64,000 nt of DNA from Sclerotiophoma versabilis (taxonomy: Eukaryota; Ascomycota; Dothideomycetes; Pleosporales; Didymellaceae): assembly GCA_012274445.1 (NCBI GenBank), contig JAAROD010000029.1:372001-436000 (forward strand). The letters are read 5' to 3'. Below, piece by piece: positions 10,833-22,058 of the stretch. The position numbers and the translations under genes are program-made. Every line of letters starts with the position of its first letter. Position 1 is the stretch's first letter. The notes below the pieces were generated by a model. The model saw only the letters and a program-made list of their open reading frames with translations, did no database searches and was not told the origin of the DNA.

Positions 10833-12404
10833 ATGTCTGAATCCACAGCCCCTACAACGAGGCACATGCGCTCGTCCAACCAGCAGGCGGCGCACCAAAC
10901 CTACGGCTACCACAACACATTCCACACCCATGCACAGCTGCCGCTCGGCAACCCGCCTGCATACGCGCGAATCGACGACAACTTGCGCTATCTGAACGAC
11001 AAGGCACAGACCGAGGCAAAGGCAGCGCGCGCTGATGTTCTGCCACCACCGTACACATGCACGGTTGAGATTGGGGGAGTGCTTGGTGTCCGCCATGAAC
11101 TGCTCTCACCCTTCCACGTGTCCGGCCAGCGCGACTGGTCAGACTGCTACGTAATCCTCCGTGGAACGCAGCTGAGCATCCACCGCGCGAAGCAGCCAGG
11201 CCTGTGGAGCAAGAACAAACAGCCCGCGGCCGGCCGCTTGATCTCGTCGTACACGCTGCAACACGCCGAAGTAGGAATTGCTTCAGACTTCAAGAAGACC
11301 CCCCTTGTTCCCAAATCGCCGTTTGCACACCTCGTACCCGCCTCTGCTCGACCCAAGCTCTTCGAAACCGACCCACACCTCTTCGAGCCTGTTCGCGAAC
11401 ACGCCATTCGCATTCGCGTGGAGACAGAGCAATTGCTGCTCTGTGCACCCACACAGGATGTAATGCTCGACTGGATCGAAGCATTCTGCGCCGCTATCGA
11501 CATTAGCTCACCCATCGAGGACCGCAGCGAGCCACGCTACCGCAGTCTGCCTAGGAGGAACAGGCGCCAGCGCATACTCGACGGAGCTCAACTTGGCGAA
11601 GATCTGGAGAATTTGTCAAGCATCGATGCTGGCAGGCGGATCATTGCCGAGCAAGAGCGCATCATCCGCCAGCTCTACCCGCATTTGGGTGGAGGCCGAG
11701 GAATGGGCAATGTCACTACAGTGACAGCCACGGCAGATGCTGAACTCGACGAGTTCGACCCTGAAGACGTGCGCTTCCCCACACGAAACAGCCTTACACG
11801 CATGTCTTCACAGGACGACGAGGACACACCACCATCAACAGCATCTTCTGATCCCAAGAACGCCTCGATCATTCGACCCACACCCTCACAAGCTCTCCGC
11901 TACCGTCGTCGCTGCGCACCAGTCTTGCTTGCTTCGTCACCCCGTGTCAGCGATGTTGTCGTTTGTGACGGCAAGCGTATGCGCATCAACGTCAAAGAGC
12001 ACCGACTCGTCGAATACACATCCCACCCCCCACGCTACGATGCACACGGCTTCAAGAAGAAGCGCTCATCAAAGCCCACAACAGTCGAAATCGAGGCACC
12101 CACCACAGTTGTCATCGAAAAGATCAATGGTCCAGAGAGGCCAGCATCGCCCATCCGTGCAACCAGCGACGACTCCATTGCCTCCATCACGTTTGGCTTC
12201 GATCTGGCACCCACAACCTCAGAGCAGGAGGCTGGTCGCATTGACCTCGCCTCTTCTTCTGGCCCACCCTCGCCAACCGCTATGTCTCAAGCAAAGATGG
12301 ACGCAACACGTCAACTTGGCCACATGGGCAAGATCAGGACCAGCATCGGCGCGCGTGAGAACGACATCAGCGCGGTCGCTCTTGGTGTCGGCCTGCTCAT
12401 CTAA
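10833..12404 (+). CDS. PH-domain protein (fungal, cytoplasmic)
   Basis: Single exon. I choose the ATG at 10833 (MSESTAPTTRHM, 523 aa; context CACCATGTC) over the in-frame upstream ATG-like start at 10788. A pleckstrin-homology domain lies at about residues 75-228: GVLGVRHELLSPFHVSGQRD, WSDCYVILRGTQLSIHRAK, an insert with Pro/Lys-rich loops, then AIRIRVETEQLLLCAPTQDVMLDWIEAFCAAIDI. It is followed by a short predicted helix (AGRRIIAEQERIIRQLYP) and an acidic, low-complexity tail. The architecture fits the fungal PH family related to yeast YHR131C/YNL144C, whose role is poorly known. Membrane phosphoinositide binding is inferred from the domain only. Confidence 0.75.
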   Translation: MSESTAPTTRHMRSSNQQAAHQTYGYHNTFHTHAQLPLGNPPAYARIDDNLRYLNDKAQTEAKAARADVLPPPYTCTVEIGGVLGVRHELLSPFHVSGQRDWSDCYVILRGTQLSIHRAKQPGLWSKNKQPAAGRLISSYTLQHAEVGIASDFKKTPLVPKSPFAHLVPASARPKLFETDPHLFEPVREHAIRIRVETEQLLLCAPTQDVMLDWIEAFCAAIDISSPIEDRSEPRYRSLPRRNRRQRILDGAQLGEDLENLSSIDAGRRIIAEQERIIRQLYPHLGGGRGMGNVTTVTATADAELDEFDPEDVRFPTRNSLTRMSSQDDEDTPPSTASSDPKNASIIRPTPSQALRYRRRCAPVLLASSPRVSDVVVCDGKRMRINVKEHRLVEYTSHPPRYDAHGFKKKRSSKPTTVEIEAPTTVVIEKINGPERPASPIRATSDDSIASITFGFDLAPTTSEQEAGRIDLASSSGPPSPTAMSQAKMDATRQLGHMGKIRTSIGARENDISAVALGVGLLI

Positions 12405-12835
12405 ACAACCACTTCTGCATATACCCACACTCTACTGTACGTGTTTTTCTTTGTTTTTGATAGCGGTTAGCGACATGGTTTCATTATTTGTTCATGGTTG
12501 AGCGGCGCTTTCTCGACCGGCAGCTGGAGTTTATCCACTCGACTGCTTTTAGAGATACCCAACATCGTTCCGGAGGAACTGTAGATACTCGAATCACACA
12601 TCTTTACATCACTCTCCGTTGCCACCTTGATGTGTTGTTGATTCCGACAACAATATGCGGGGACCCGGCGCGAATGCAACTAGTTGCACCTGCATCCCAC
12701 CACGAACCTGACCTGCGTTCTGATTCACGCAGCGCTCCATCGTCACACTTATTGCTTGGTCTCAAAAGGCTCAACATAGCTACCAGAAGTTTGTCTACAC
12801 GGTACTGTGCAAGCCACCAATTCCCTTCTAACAAA
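12405..12835. other. Intergenic, PH gene to amidohydrolase
   Basis: 431 bp. The amidohydrolase frame is open upstream to 12488, but this part lacks family similarity and is taken as 5' UTR/promoter. Confidence 0.55.
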
Positions 12836-14191
12836 ATGCAGCCGCCCTACCTCTCACTGCTCCTACCTCTTATAGTCAACATGGCAACGACATCAACAAC
12901 ACCAACCCCTCAAACGCTCATCGACCGCATCAACGCAAACGCCATAAGAGACAACATAGACCTTACCATCCTCCCATTCTTCCAAGAAGCCCTAGACTCA
13001 ATTGGCCAACTCCGCCCGGATGCCGCCAAAACCACAGTCATCGACTTCAGCAACGCTACCCGGATAGACGCGCACACGCACCCGATCCCCGACTGGTTCA
13101 GGGCCCTCGAACGCTCAGCTGCAGGCCGCGAAACGCCGTCTTGGAATGTGTCCGCTCACCTGCAATTCATGGCTGACCATGGCATAAAGAGGAGCGTGCT
13201 GAGCGTGTCGACTCCTCAGGCGAATGCGTTTGCGTCGCCGTCGAAATTCGAGGCTGATCCAAAGTCAAGGAGGAAGAAGACCGCTGCGCTTGCGAGGTTG
13301 TTGAATGAGTTTGTTGCTGAGGTGTGCAGGGTGTGGCCTGAGAGGTTTAGCTGGTTGGCGGTGTCGGGGCTGCCGTATGCGGAGGAGAGTGTCAGGGAGG
13401 TGGCGTATGCACTTGGGGAGTTGGGAGCGGTGGGGGTTAGTGTTTTGACGAGTGCTGAGGGTGTGTACCCTGGAGATGTTGCATTCGAGGGGTTGTGGAG
13501 GTATCTTGACGACAGGGCGGTAAAGGGCGACGGGAGGGAGGTTGTGTTTATCCACCCCACAGACCCTGTGATCGCACTTGAAGATGGACGGCTAGTTTCT
13601 AGTAGACCATGTAAGTCCCAAGGTACCCTTATACCTCTACAACATGATCATGTCCACACGTTGGATTGTCAACCATGCTACCTCCACATCTACCTCGCCT
13701 CTCTCTCTCTACCTTACTGACAACCTCCAGCACCCCTGCGTTCCGGTCTGGGAGAGTTCTACTTCGAAACTGCCCGCGCTATATCCTCCATCACTGCCTC
13801 CTCACCTCCCTACAATAGCACTCTCATCAAGTTCCCGCACCTCCACTGGCGTATCTCGCACGGCGCTGGCGCATTCCCAGACATCAGCGAGCGCTTCCTC
13901 CTCGGTTTCCCCCAGGAATCCGCCGCAGCGCGGGAAGCATACAAGACGCGGTTATGGTACGACAGTGCGGGACCGGTGTGGCCGAGGCAGATCAAAGGTC
14001 TAACAGAGGGGATGGGAGTGGGCGTAGAGCAGATGGTGTTTGGGACGGATTATCCGTATGGAATTGGGTTTTGGGATGTCGATGAGAATATTGCAGGGTT
14101 GGTGGAGGCTGAGTTTGTCAACGAAGAGGAAAAGGAAGGGGTTTATTGGAGGAATGCGGAGGGGTTGTGGAGGGGGAAGATTGCGTTTTGA
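12836..14191 (+). CDS. Amidohydrolase-2 family protein (6-methylsalicylate decarboxylase-like)
   Basis: Two exons, 12836-13610 and 13731-14191; the 120-nt intron has GTAAGT and a polypyrimidine-CCAG end, and the frame is kept (RPSPLRSGLGEFYFETA). About 411 aa from 12836; the ATG at 12881 (MATTSTTPTPQ, context CAACATGGC) is an equally good start. Metal-site motifs of the ACMSD/amidohydrolase-2 fold are present: DAHTHP (HxH), HPTDP, ISHGAGAFPD and GTDYPYG. Closest families are fungal decarboxylases acting on 6-methylsalicylate or similar aromatic acids. The substrate cannot be told from sequence. It lies convergent with, and 170 bp from, the catalase-like gene. Confidence 0.8.
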
Positions 14192-14361
14192 GTAGAGCGA
14201 GGAAGACAGTCGAGTGTGTCCGGACAGTAGCACGGTACTCCATTGTGAAAGACGGGGAACGGCGAAAGAGGAATTGTAGGTGGGTATTTTCAACTCCTGT
14301 ATTCGAACCTCAGTCCAGAATAATACCAGAAACCTGATAACATCAGAAAGTCAAATACACA

Positions 14362-15691
14362 TTACGCCTCCACAGTCGTAACAGCAGACTGATACCTCAA
14401 CGGTAACTGAGGCGCCGGCAACGGCGCCGGCACTTCCTGAATACCTCCCGGCTCAACATAATCCCTATACCCATTAACCCTCAGTCTGAGTTTCCTACTC
14501 TCGGCATACACCACCTTGCGCATCCTATTCGTACTGCCCAGCGGCTGATGTTCCTTGAGTCCATGCCAGCTATTCACCGTAATGCGATCATCCCACCAGG
14601 TCCTGAACTCAGGCAGCCAACTATCCTGCGGCTCGAACTCGAGCGTCGCAACCTGCTCGAACGGGTACTTGTTGGGGTCCCACTCGATGCCGATGTCGTC
14701 GACAGGCTGCTCGGTTAGGTCTTGCAAGAGCTGCGCGCAGAACGAGTAGGTTACTTTGTGCGCCATGTGGAAACGGCGGGTTTCCTGCGAGATGATGTTG
14801 ATTGGATCCGAGTCGTGGATGTCGATATCTACGCTGTCGAGTTGTTCTTTGGAGAGCGGGAAGACGCCGTATTTGGCGACGTAGTCGCCGTGGCGGTATG
14901 CGGATTGAGAGTATTCGGGCATGGCGTACACTGTGGACGTCAGTCGTGCTTTTACTTCGATGCGAGGTATGTGAGCTTACTGTGCTGTTTCGGCAGTCCA
15001 CCTCCCAATGTCGCGACATCAGCATCTACGCGCTTCGACTGCTCATCTGCAAATTTCGGGAGGTCGTTCCAGTTGCGCTCGAGGGCATCGGCAATGTCGT
15101 ATGTGGTCTGAGGGTCGCGCAGCTCCAGGACGGGGTAGTTGTTGAACGTCCAGTCCTGAGTCTTCTTGTCCTCGCCCCAGATCTTCTCGCCTTCAATGCC
15201 GAAGATCTTCATGCCGATACCACGAGGTGCGGGTGCATTGTCAGGAACGATCTTTGGTGTGAGGGAAGAGTAGCGCATGATAACATCGTAGACGCCGGGC
15301 TTCTTGAACATGCCCTGAGCGAGGTGCTTTGGGAGATTATCATGGACGATGAACTTGCCCATGACGCACTACAACTGTGTGAGTATGATCCACCAGAGCA
15401 TGTTGAAACACCTACACCCTGCGTCTTCAAGTGTGTGCCCCGTAGGCAGTGCATGTGCTCGTTGAAGTTCATCATCTGGAAGCGGTTGAACTGGTCCGAG
15501 ACCTCCTTGATCTTCTCCTGCTCGCCAGGCTGGATGACTTCCACACCTTCCGCATCCCATTTGATATACTCGCCCGGTGCGGGCTTGTCCTGGCCGCCAG
15601 CCTTGACAGTACCGCTGGGAACTTTTCCATTGTGGATGTTCGCAATCTTGTGGTGTGAGATCGGACAGGTTACAATCTTGGTGTCGCCCAT
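14362..15691 (-). CDS. Catalase-like heme protein
   Basis: Three exons, 15691-15416, 15368-14981 and 14930-14362 (about 410 aa); introns of 47 and 50 nt. The N-terminal part HMHCLRGTHLKTQG then MGKFIVHDNLPKHLAQGMFK and YDVIMRYSSLTPKIVPDNAP, PRGIGMKIFGIEGEK identifies the catalase fold of the small catalase-related group. The protein is shorter than true monofunctional catalases (about 480-750 aa). The distal His sits in RGTH, where classical catalases have a V-H pair. I do not see the canonical proximal-Tyr signature (YxDT). Heme binding is thus likely by family, but catalase activity is uncertain; a peroxidase or hydroperoxide-metabolising role is possible. No signal peptide or C-terminal SKL. 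Confidence 0.8.
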
Positions 15692-17256
15692 AGTGGAGTA
15701 CGAGTATCGTCGGAGTATTGATATAAATTTCCTCTCTTTGACAGCTCGCAGGACCGCGATGACCCTTTGTAGTCTATTTTATATCACCGTAACATATTAG
15801 CTTCCGTCTCCCCGTATCTAGTGCTCATGGCAATCCGATGCTTCAGCTCTAAGTCCAGACTGGATGCGTAAAAGTGACCAATATATGCGGGGTAGCGTGT
15901 CGCATTATTCCAGATCTCATCGCTGGCAGCCGTGGATGTGGGTTCGGAAGCTAATCCGGCGGGGTTGGTGTTGTGCATCATTCACTTGGAGCTCAACAAA
16001 GCAGCCAATCAGACTGACTGCATTCTCAATGGTGATTGCTCCACTTCTCCGCATGCCATGTTGACGTCCCGCAGGCGAAGATCTGGAGTCGATGATTTGG
16101 AAGAATGCTGATCTTCTAGCTCAGCCGCAAGTCATGTGCTGTAATTGTGAACCACAGGCGGACAAGCGTGTGTGCAAGTCGGCTGCTTGCACGTATCCCT
16201 CACAGACAAGAATGTGAGGACAGCGACAAACTCCAAGGTTGCGATACAATCCTTCTTATGTTGTCATGAACGGACTTGCCACGGTCAATCAAGTTAGGAC
16301 AGCGGTACCTCACTTCGACTCACATACATTGCGTAATTTCAATTCAATGTAGTTAACACCGACTATACGCGCGACTCCACAATCGTATAGGCTGATACTG
16401 TCGACGTGGAGATATCGCGAATGATATCCCCTCATTTGCCTACTTTCGCTCAAGACATGAATGGTAGTGTGCATCCAAGCTCATCAAGCAGCCTTTGAAG
16501 CTCTATCATTAGCAAGAACAACCTCGTGCTGCTTATTGACGTCAATAACCCTCCATTTGCTACTGGGCCAGTTGTACTATCTGGCTAACAATCACTCTCT
16601 CGCACTGTAGCCATCAAACTTGATATAGTCAGTAACCAGGATACTTGGCTCCGCGGAACGGTCAGATGCTGTGGTTTACAAATGCCGTCATATCCGTATC
16701 CGCGCTCTTGTTCCCTGCTTTAGGCTTCTTGAAAAGCTTAGGCGTATCTTGATGTATGGGTCCTCCTTGGTAGGTTTGTGTACTCGGCGTGGGGGTGGCG
16801 GTCAATTTAATGCGTCGAGTACGTACAAAGAGGGGGATGGGGAGGGGGAGGGTATAGTAACGGAAAAAGCAATCTCGCAATGACACACATGTCCGTCATG
16901 AGAAGGCGTGTTTGCAGTAGTAGACCAGGTATGGCCTATTGATTAATGTTGATCAATTCATAGATGCTACTGTCTAGCAAGTGGCCCTGTAGGCTTGCGA
17001 ATGTCTGAACTATCTATTACATTTCCATGCCTACGTGAGGCTTTCCAAATGTTCATGCTGAACCCATCTGTAGGCTTTGAAATGATGAAGCATGCAAGCG
17101 ACAAGCAAACATTTTAGACGCCTAGGTCTTTTTCCTTCTTCTCTTGTAGATGTCAGCGGTATTCGAACAGGAGCTGGCACCCGGCGCTGGGATATGTGGC
17201 TGTTGGTTCGAGGACCAGGGGTAGAGTGGTGATACCTGAGGTTTCGTTCCTTCCCT
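15692..17256. other. Intergenic, catalase-like gene to NUC-1-like gene
   Basis: About 1.56 kb. No gene recognised. Somewhat AT-richer than its neighbours; contains the promoter of the catalase-like gene and the 3' UTR of the bHLH gene. Confidence 0.6.
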
Positions 17257-19365
17257 TCAGGTCTCATCGACTGCCGCTGGCGTGGATACCGGTTCCTTCT
17301 TCAACACATCAATACTCTCAACTGTGTGTTCCGCACAGCTTTCATTCGAGCTGATGCCCGCCGAGCTACCCCGTCTCAACTCAGCCAACTGCTTCCTCAG
17401 CGACTCCATCTCAGCATCTTTCTGTTCCAGCAACTTGTCCTTTGCCGATACTTCGCCCTTCAAGTGCTTGATGTACTCAATTGCGCTCTCCACTTTCGCG
17501 GCTTTTGAGTTGCTCGATTGTGCAGCGGTCTCAGGGCTCTTAGCGTCCGGCGTGCCAGTTTGCGAACCGGGGGGGAGGAGGTCCTGCATTTCCTGTAGGG
17601 CCATGTTGATGCGATTCCGGCGGCCCTGTTCCGCAATCTTATGAGATGTGCGTTTTGACGTTAGGTTTGTGGAAAGGGAGGCAGGGTATGAAACACCTGG
17701 CACTGTAGTGCCGTCAAGGATGTTCTGGTAGTTTGACTTGGAGGCCAGGAGGAGGGCGTGGGTGTTATCCGAAACGCCTGTTGGTTGTTAGCTTACATGT
17801 ACAGTTGAGGCTTCGTATGGACTCACCACTCTCTCCAGCTGCAATCATAGGCCTGATACTCGGCGAGATCTTCGGCCTCAATGCTGGACTGACCAGACTC
17901 GAACTAACGCTACCCCTCTTCTTTGCACTGCGACCCTTTGCCTCTGTTTTCTTCCCAGAGGTCATCGAAAATGCTGGACTTGTCGGTGTGGACATGGCGT
18001 CGAGCATCGGGCTTGGGTTGTTCGACATGGCTGCGCCAGGGGTGCTGAGTGGGCCTAACTTGGGAGTCTTGCGGGCAGACATACGCGGTGTGTCAAGCTC
18101 TCCATCGCGGAAGGCTGTATCTATCCTTGATAACGATGGCCTTGACTCTAGCGATGCTTCAGGCAGGGAAAGGTCTTCCATCATGGGTGGTACATTCATC
18201 AAGGCGTCGAATTGTGGGGAGGGATGTATGCGCATGAGCGAAGCAGGCGTGGCAGGTGCAGCTCCTTGACCCTTCTGTGCAATCAAAGCTGGCGAATTCT
18301 TAACAGACCCAGGAAGCGGAGGGGGTCGCATCTCAGAGAGCATTGGCTCCGGGGAGATGGAGTCAGTTTCCGAGTGGTCGCGGCTTCGTGGAACGTCGAG
18401 CCCATTGTTACGTGCCTCCTGCATGAGCTCGCTGACCTCCTTGGGCGGAAGTTGCATCGAGACTGTGGGCTTCCGTCTGCCGGGTTTCACTATGGGTGAC
18501 TGCCGTACGCGGTTCGCAGGGGTTGCTCTCGGTGCGCTCCTCTTCGTCCTCAGACTCCGCCTCTGCTCAGCTGGCTGGGCCATGGCAGGCTCGCCCAGCA
18601 TGTCCATGTCGACATCGATGGGCGAGTGCCCTGTCGAACTTGCCGAGGTCGAGGCCTGTGAGTGCAGTTGCGACTGCGCATGTTGGTGGGCCTGCGCATT
18701 GAGCGCGGGCGAGGTGAGAGGGCTGAAGTAGGCGCCCGGTACTGTGAAGTCCGGTATCTGGAACCGTGCGTCGTGAGGGGTGACTGCTGGGGAGACTAGT
18801 GGGGTAAACGACTATGTCAGGGTCAGTGAGGCTTCACAATGGCAGGTGCAGACCAACGTACGGCGTCGTCCTTGCGCAGGTGGTACCTCTGGTCGTAGAG
18901 GGCCTGCTGGTCCATTTGGTGCATGTAGCGGTGCGGATCGCCGTGCATTTCCACGCTGTTGGGGGTGGGGGGGACACCATGGTGCGGGCGGAAGACCTGG
19001 TCAGGCGCCTGAGAGAAGACAGGCGTGCCGGCCTGGCTGAACTGCGACATGCCATAGTCGAAGAAGTTGGCATTCACGTTGGACTGGGGCATGGCGTGGG
19101 TCCCCATATTTCCCTGCGCCTGCTGCGTGCCGGTTGCGCCGTCCCCATGATTTGGGCGAACCTGCGGGGGAAACTGGTGGTCGAGGTGGTGTTGGTCGAG
19201 CGCATCGGCCATGCTGCCGTTCTGCGGCCCGCCATGGCTGAAGGCGATATTGTTGAAGTCTGGCAGGTCGAGGTCGTCGAAGTGGTTGAAGTCGATTAGA
19301 TTGCCGAAGTCTTGATCGGCCGCGGCGTCCATGCCCGCCCACGATTGCGCGTTTGCACTGTCCAT
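17257..19365 (-). CDS. bHLH transcription factor, phosphate-starvation regulator (NUC-1/PHO4 type)
   Basis: Three exons: 19365-18862, 18811-17827, 17777-17257 (about 669 aa). Introns are 50 and 49 nt. I choose the ATG at 19365 (MDSANAQSW); the frame is open further to an ATG at 19443. Motifs shared with Neurospora NUC-1: SFTPLVSPAVTPHD with the following VPGAYFSPLTSPAL early on; VSDNTHALLLASKSNYQNIL; and a C-terminal bHLH at about residues 540-610 (KRTSHKIAEQGRRNRIN, then a long loop and KVESAIEYIKHLKGEV) followed by a coiled coil. By family it activates phosphatase and phosphate-transporter genes under phosphate limitation and is held back by the PREG-PGOV (Pho80-Pho85) cyclin-CDK. The N-terminus is Gln/His-rich. 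Confidence 0.88.
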
Positions 19366-20891
19366 TGCGTTCGCCGAGCCCTTGCCGGAGGAGAGCAGCA
19401 AGTGGGCAGGTAGGAACAGTCTCGATTTACGAAGCGCGAGCAATTTTCTTTGCCGTCGCTGGTGGGGCTGCTGTTCGCCTGTCCGCCTGTCCGCGTCGGG
19501 TGGAATCGCAAGCGAAGTGAAGACGCTAGACGCGCTCCTTCGAGAGAGAACAGCGGTCTCCTGGTTTGTTTCTCTAGAGAATGACTGGAGGGACTGCAGC
19601 GACCGTTCAAGCAGGCCGGAGAGGTCCTGTACAGCCCAAGAGGGCTAGCTGTGGTGGGCTAGAGAATACACCCCACGGCTTTACTAAGATAACCACCCGC
19701 GCAGCGCGTCTGGGACTCCAGACGCGCAGGATCCTGCCAGCCAACCGCAGGCCGTAGCTGGCTGAGGGCAGGAGCTTAGCATCATCTGCCAGCGGGACGG
19801 CACCGACTACAGCTCGCGCATGATGCTGATCTTGACAGTGTCGATGCGCGCACAGTGCTGATGACAGTGTCGATACTCCTACAGTGCTGGTGACAGTGTG
19901 ATGACAATGACAGATTGGGCTAATGGCGTTGAAGTCAGGTCGGCCTTGAATGCACCGGCGTGGGATGCATGGGCCTCGGGCTGGAGAGTGCGACACGACA
20001 CCTCCATTCCGCTCTGATCCACCAAGCACTGCGACGCCCAGCTACCAGCTCGAAAAGCAGGTCGTTCGAGGGTCCATGCTAGCTGCCCAATAACGCAGCT
20101 GCATCATTCGGCCCGGCTGGACGGGGAACTGGAAACGAGAGTCGGTGGCTCGCTGGAGCTGGAGCTGGAGCAGCAGTTCGCGTTCAGTTCATCAGTGCAC
20201 TCGGCGCCTGTGCCCTTTCCGGCGAACTGGTGATGCACGGGCAGTCGCAACGCAGCCTCGTGTTGCGCACTGCAAACAAACAAGGAAAAGCCTTGACTTG
20301 GTGCGCCATGTCGTGCAGGTGTCAGATTTGGTCGATGCGTGCTCACACTCTGCCTTCTTCCATGAATTGTGGAGTACAATATTGATGCTACTGCTCGTTC
20401 GCGCCTTGTTAATCTCGTTTGGCTAGTGCCTGCCCCTTTGAGCGTCGAGGCCCGAGAAAACAGGCACAGTCAAAACAAAGAGAAGGGCTGTGGAGGGGCT
20501 CGCAGTTGCGGGTGCGGGTGCGGTAAGGTGTCTCAATTGCAAAAGTGAACCAGTTGGGCAGGGCTGCATGCAAGTAATGTGAGACAGTTGTCGTCTCGTG
20601 ATTTGTGAAGCACAGCAGCCTTGGAGGCAGACTGGCCAAGTAGTAGAAGAAGGCTAGAAAATCCCTACTGCGCTGCCAGCAATGAACAGCAGCGAGCGTC
20701 CGAGTCGGCCTTTTCCGTAGTTTACACATTGCTGAAAGTACATGATCCATTCCAATATCAGCTCCCGGGACTGCTGCACACCGTGGGGTATTAACCACAA
20801 CCAAACTAAAGGTAAAATAAAACACTGCCGTGAAAGGGGCCCCGCATGAACGCCGTTGCTCAGACATGACGCTGCATCTTCTTCTCGTCGT
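19366..20891. other. Intergenic upstream of the bHLH gene
   Basis: About 1.5 kb holding the bHLH promoter and the 3' flank of the G-gamma gene. Only a 29-bp imperfect tandem repeat near 19833-19900 stands out. Confidence 0.6.
19833..19900. repeat. Imperfect 29-bp tandem repeat (2.3 copies)
   Basis: Units begin TGACAGTGTCGAT at 19833 and 19862 and a partial copy starts at 19891 (TGACAGTGTGAT). Both full units end ACAGTGCTGR. It lies upstream of the bHLH gene on the same side as its promoter. Confidence 0.8.
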
Positions 20892-21302
20892 TTACATTAC
20901 GATGCAGCAGCCGTTACTTTGCTGGGGGGCATAAGGGTCCTCGCGCTTGTCGATCTGCACGGCGGGTTAGCATGGGAGGTGGGCAGGCGGTGCGATGCTC
21001 GACGTACTGTTCCCCAGCGTGAAGGCACCATCCAGTCCTTGGGTTCCTTGTCTGTGAAAGCAATGAGACTGCGGGCGCGTTAGCCACCGTCTGTGTGGGG
21101 GGAGCGACTGCGGGCGAGAAGGAAGCACATACTCCAGGGCGGCTTCGGAGACGGGTATCCGGCGGCGCTCCAGGTCCTCGCGCAGGCGCTGGTTGAGCTC
21201 TGTCAGGCGGCGCAGCTTCAGCTCGGCCATGCTCTGCTTCTTGGACTTGCCGTCGCCGCCGGTCCGGATCTCGTAGGGGGCAGCAGCCATCATGGCGGGC
21301 AT
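20892..21302 (-). CDS. Heterotrimeric G protein gamma subunit
   Basis: Three exons, 21302-21133, 21068-21008, 20954-20892, encode 97 aa; introns are 64 and 53 nt. Sequence features: KKQSMAELKLRRLTELNQRL, the G-gamma-like helix; then DWMVPSRWGTIDKREDPYAP, the conserved C-terminal stretch of fungal G-gamma; then GCCIVM. The last four residues CIVM are a CaaX box for farnesylation, and the preceding Cys is a likely palmitoylation site. The length matches fungal G-gamma proteins (about 90-100 aa). Function by family: forms a membrane-bound dimer with G-beta in pheromone and nutrient signalling. It is divergent from eIF3a, 756 bp away. Confidence 0.92.
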
Positions 21303-22058
21303 GGTGCGCGCAAGGTAAGTAGGGGTATCGCAGGGGAAGAAGAGGCGGTATTAGGTGCACGGCGACGTGGTGTAGCGACGGGCGGTGCGAGCGGGTGCGA
21401 GCTGGTGCGACGAGCGCCGGCGGCAGCGGAGGAGCGCAGGCGGGGGCAGAGAGCGGAGGCAGGGAAAGGAGCGGAGTTGGCCAGCCAGGAGAGCCGTCCG
21501 CGCGAAGGCCGGGCTGCTGCGAGCTGCGGCGATGGGGAGCGTCGGGCGGTGGGAGCGGTGGTGGAGTGGGCGGATGGAGGCGTAAGGAGAGGTTGGAGGA
21601 GATTCGGTGGTATTGGCCCAGCAGCCCCTTGCTCGCAAGCGGCCTAGCCCAGCAGCAGAGCCCGAGGGCGCTCACCGCACCGACGGGCGCCCGAGGGCTG
21701 CGCTGCACGAGAACAACGGCCACGGCCAGGGCAGCAGCGGCAGCAGGTGCGGCAGCAGGCACGGCAGCAGGCGCGACAACAGCCACGGCCGCACCAGGCT
21801 CGCTGCTCTGCGTCTGCCCGTCTGCGTCTGCGCCTGCGCCGTGTCTGCGCTGCGTGCTGCGCCGGGCGTTGCTGCGCTGCGCTGCGCTGCGGGGACGGGC
21901 TAACCGCCTTCGCTTAGACCCACGCACCCGCCGCGTTCTGATTTTGGCCTGCGTCGCCAAACACCACCGCGAAATCTCGCACCGCCCATCCCCAAGGCCT
22001 GCCGCCGCCCTGCGAACCTCCCCCAGCGACCCGGACTCACGGCCCCCCGCTGCCCAGC
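21303..22058. other. Divergent promoter region G-gamma / eIF3a
   Basis: GC-rich stretch between two divergent genes. Long open frames on both strands run through it only because of high GC and CAG/GCA-rich simple sequence near 21720-21900. I see no protein family in them. Confidence 0.65.
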
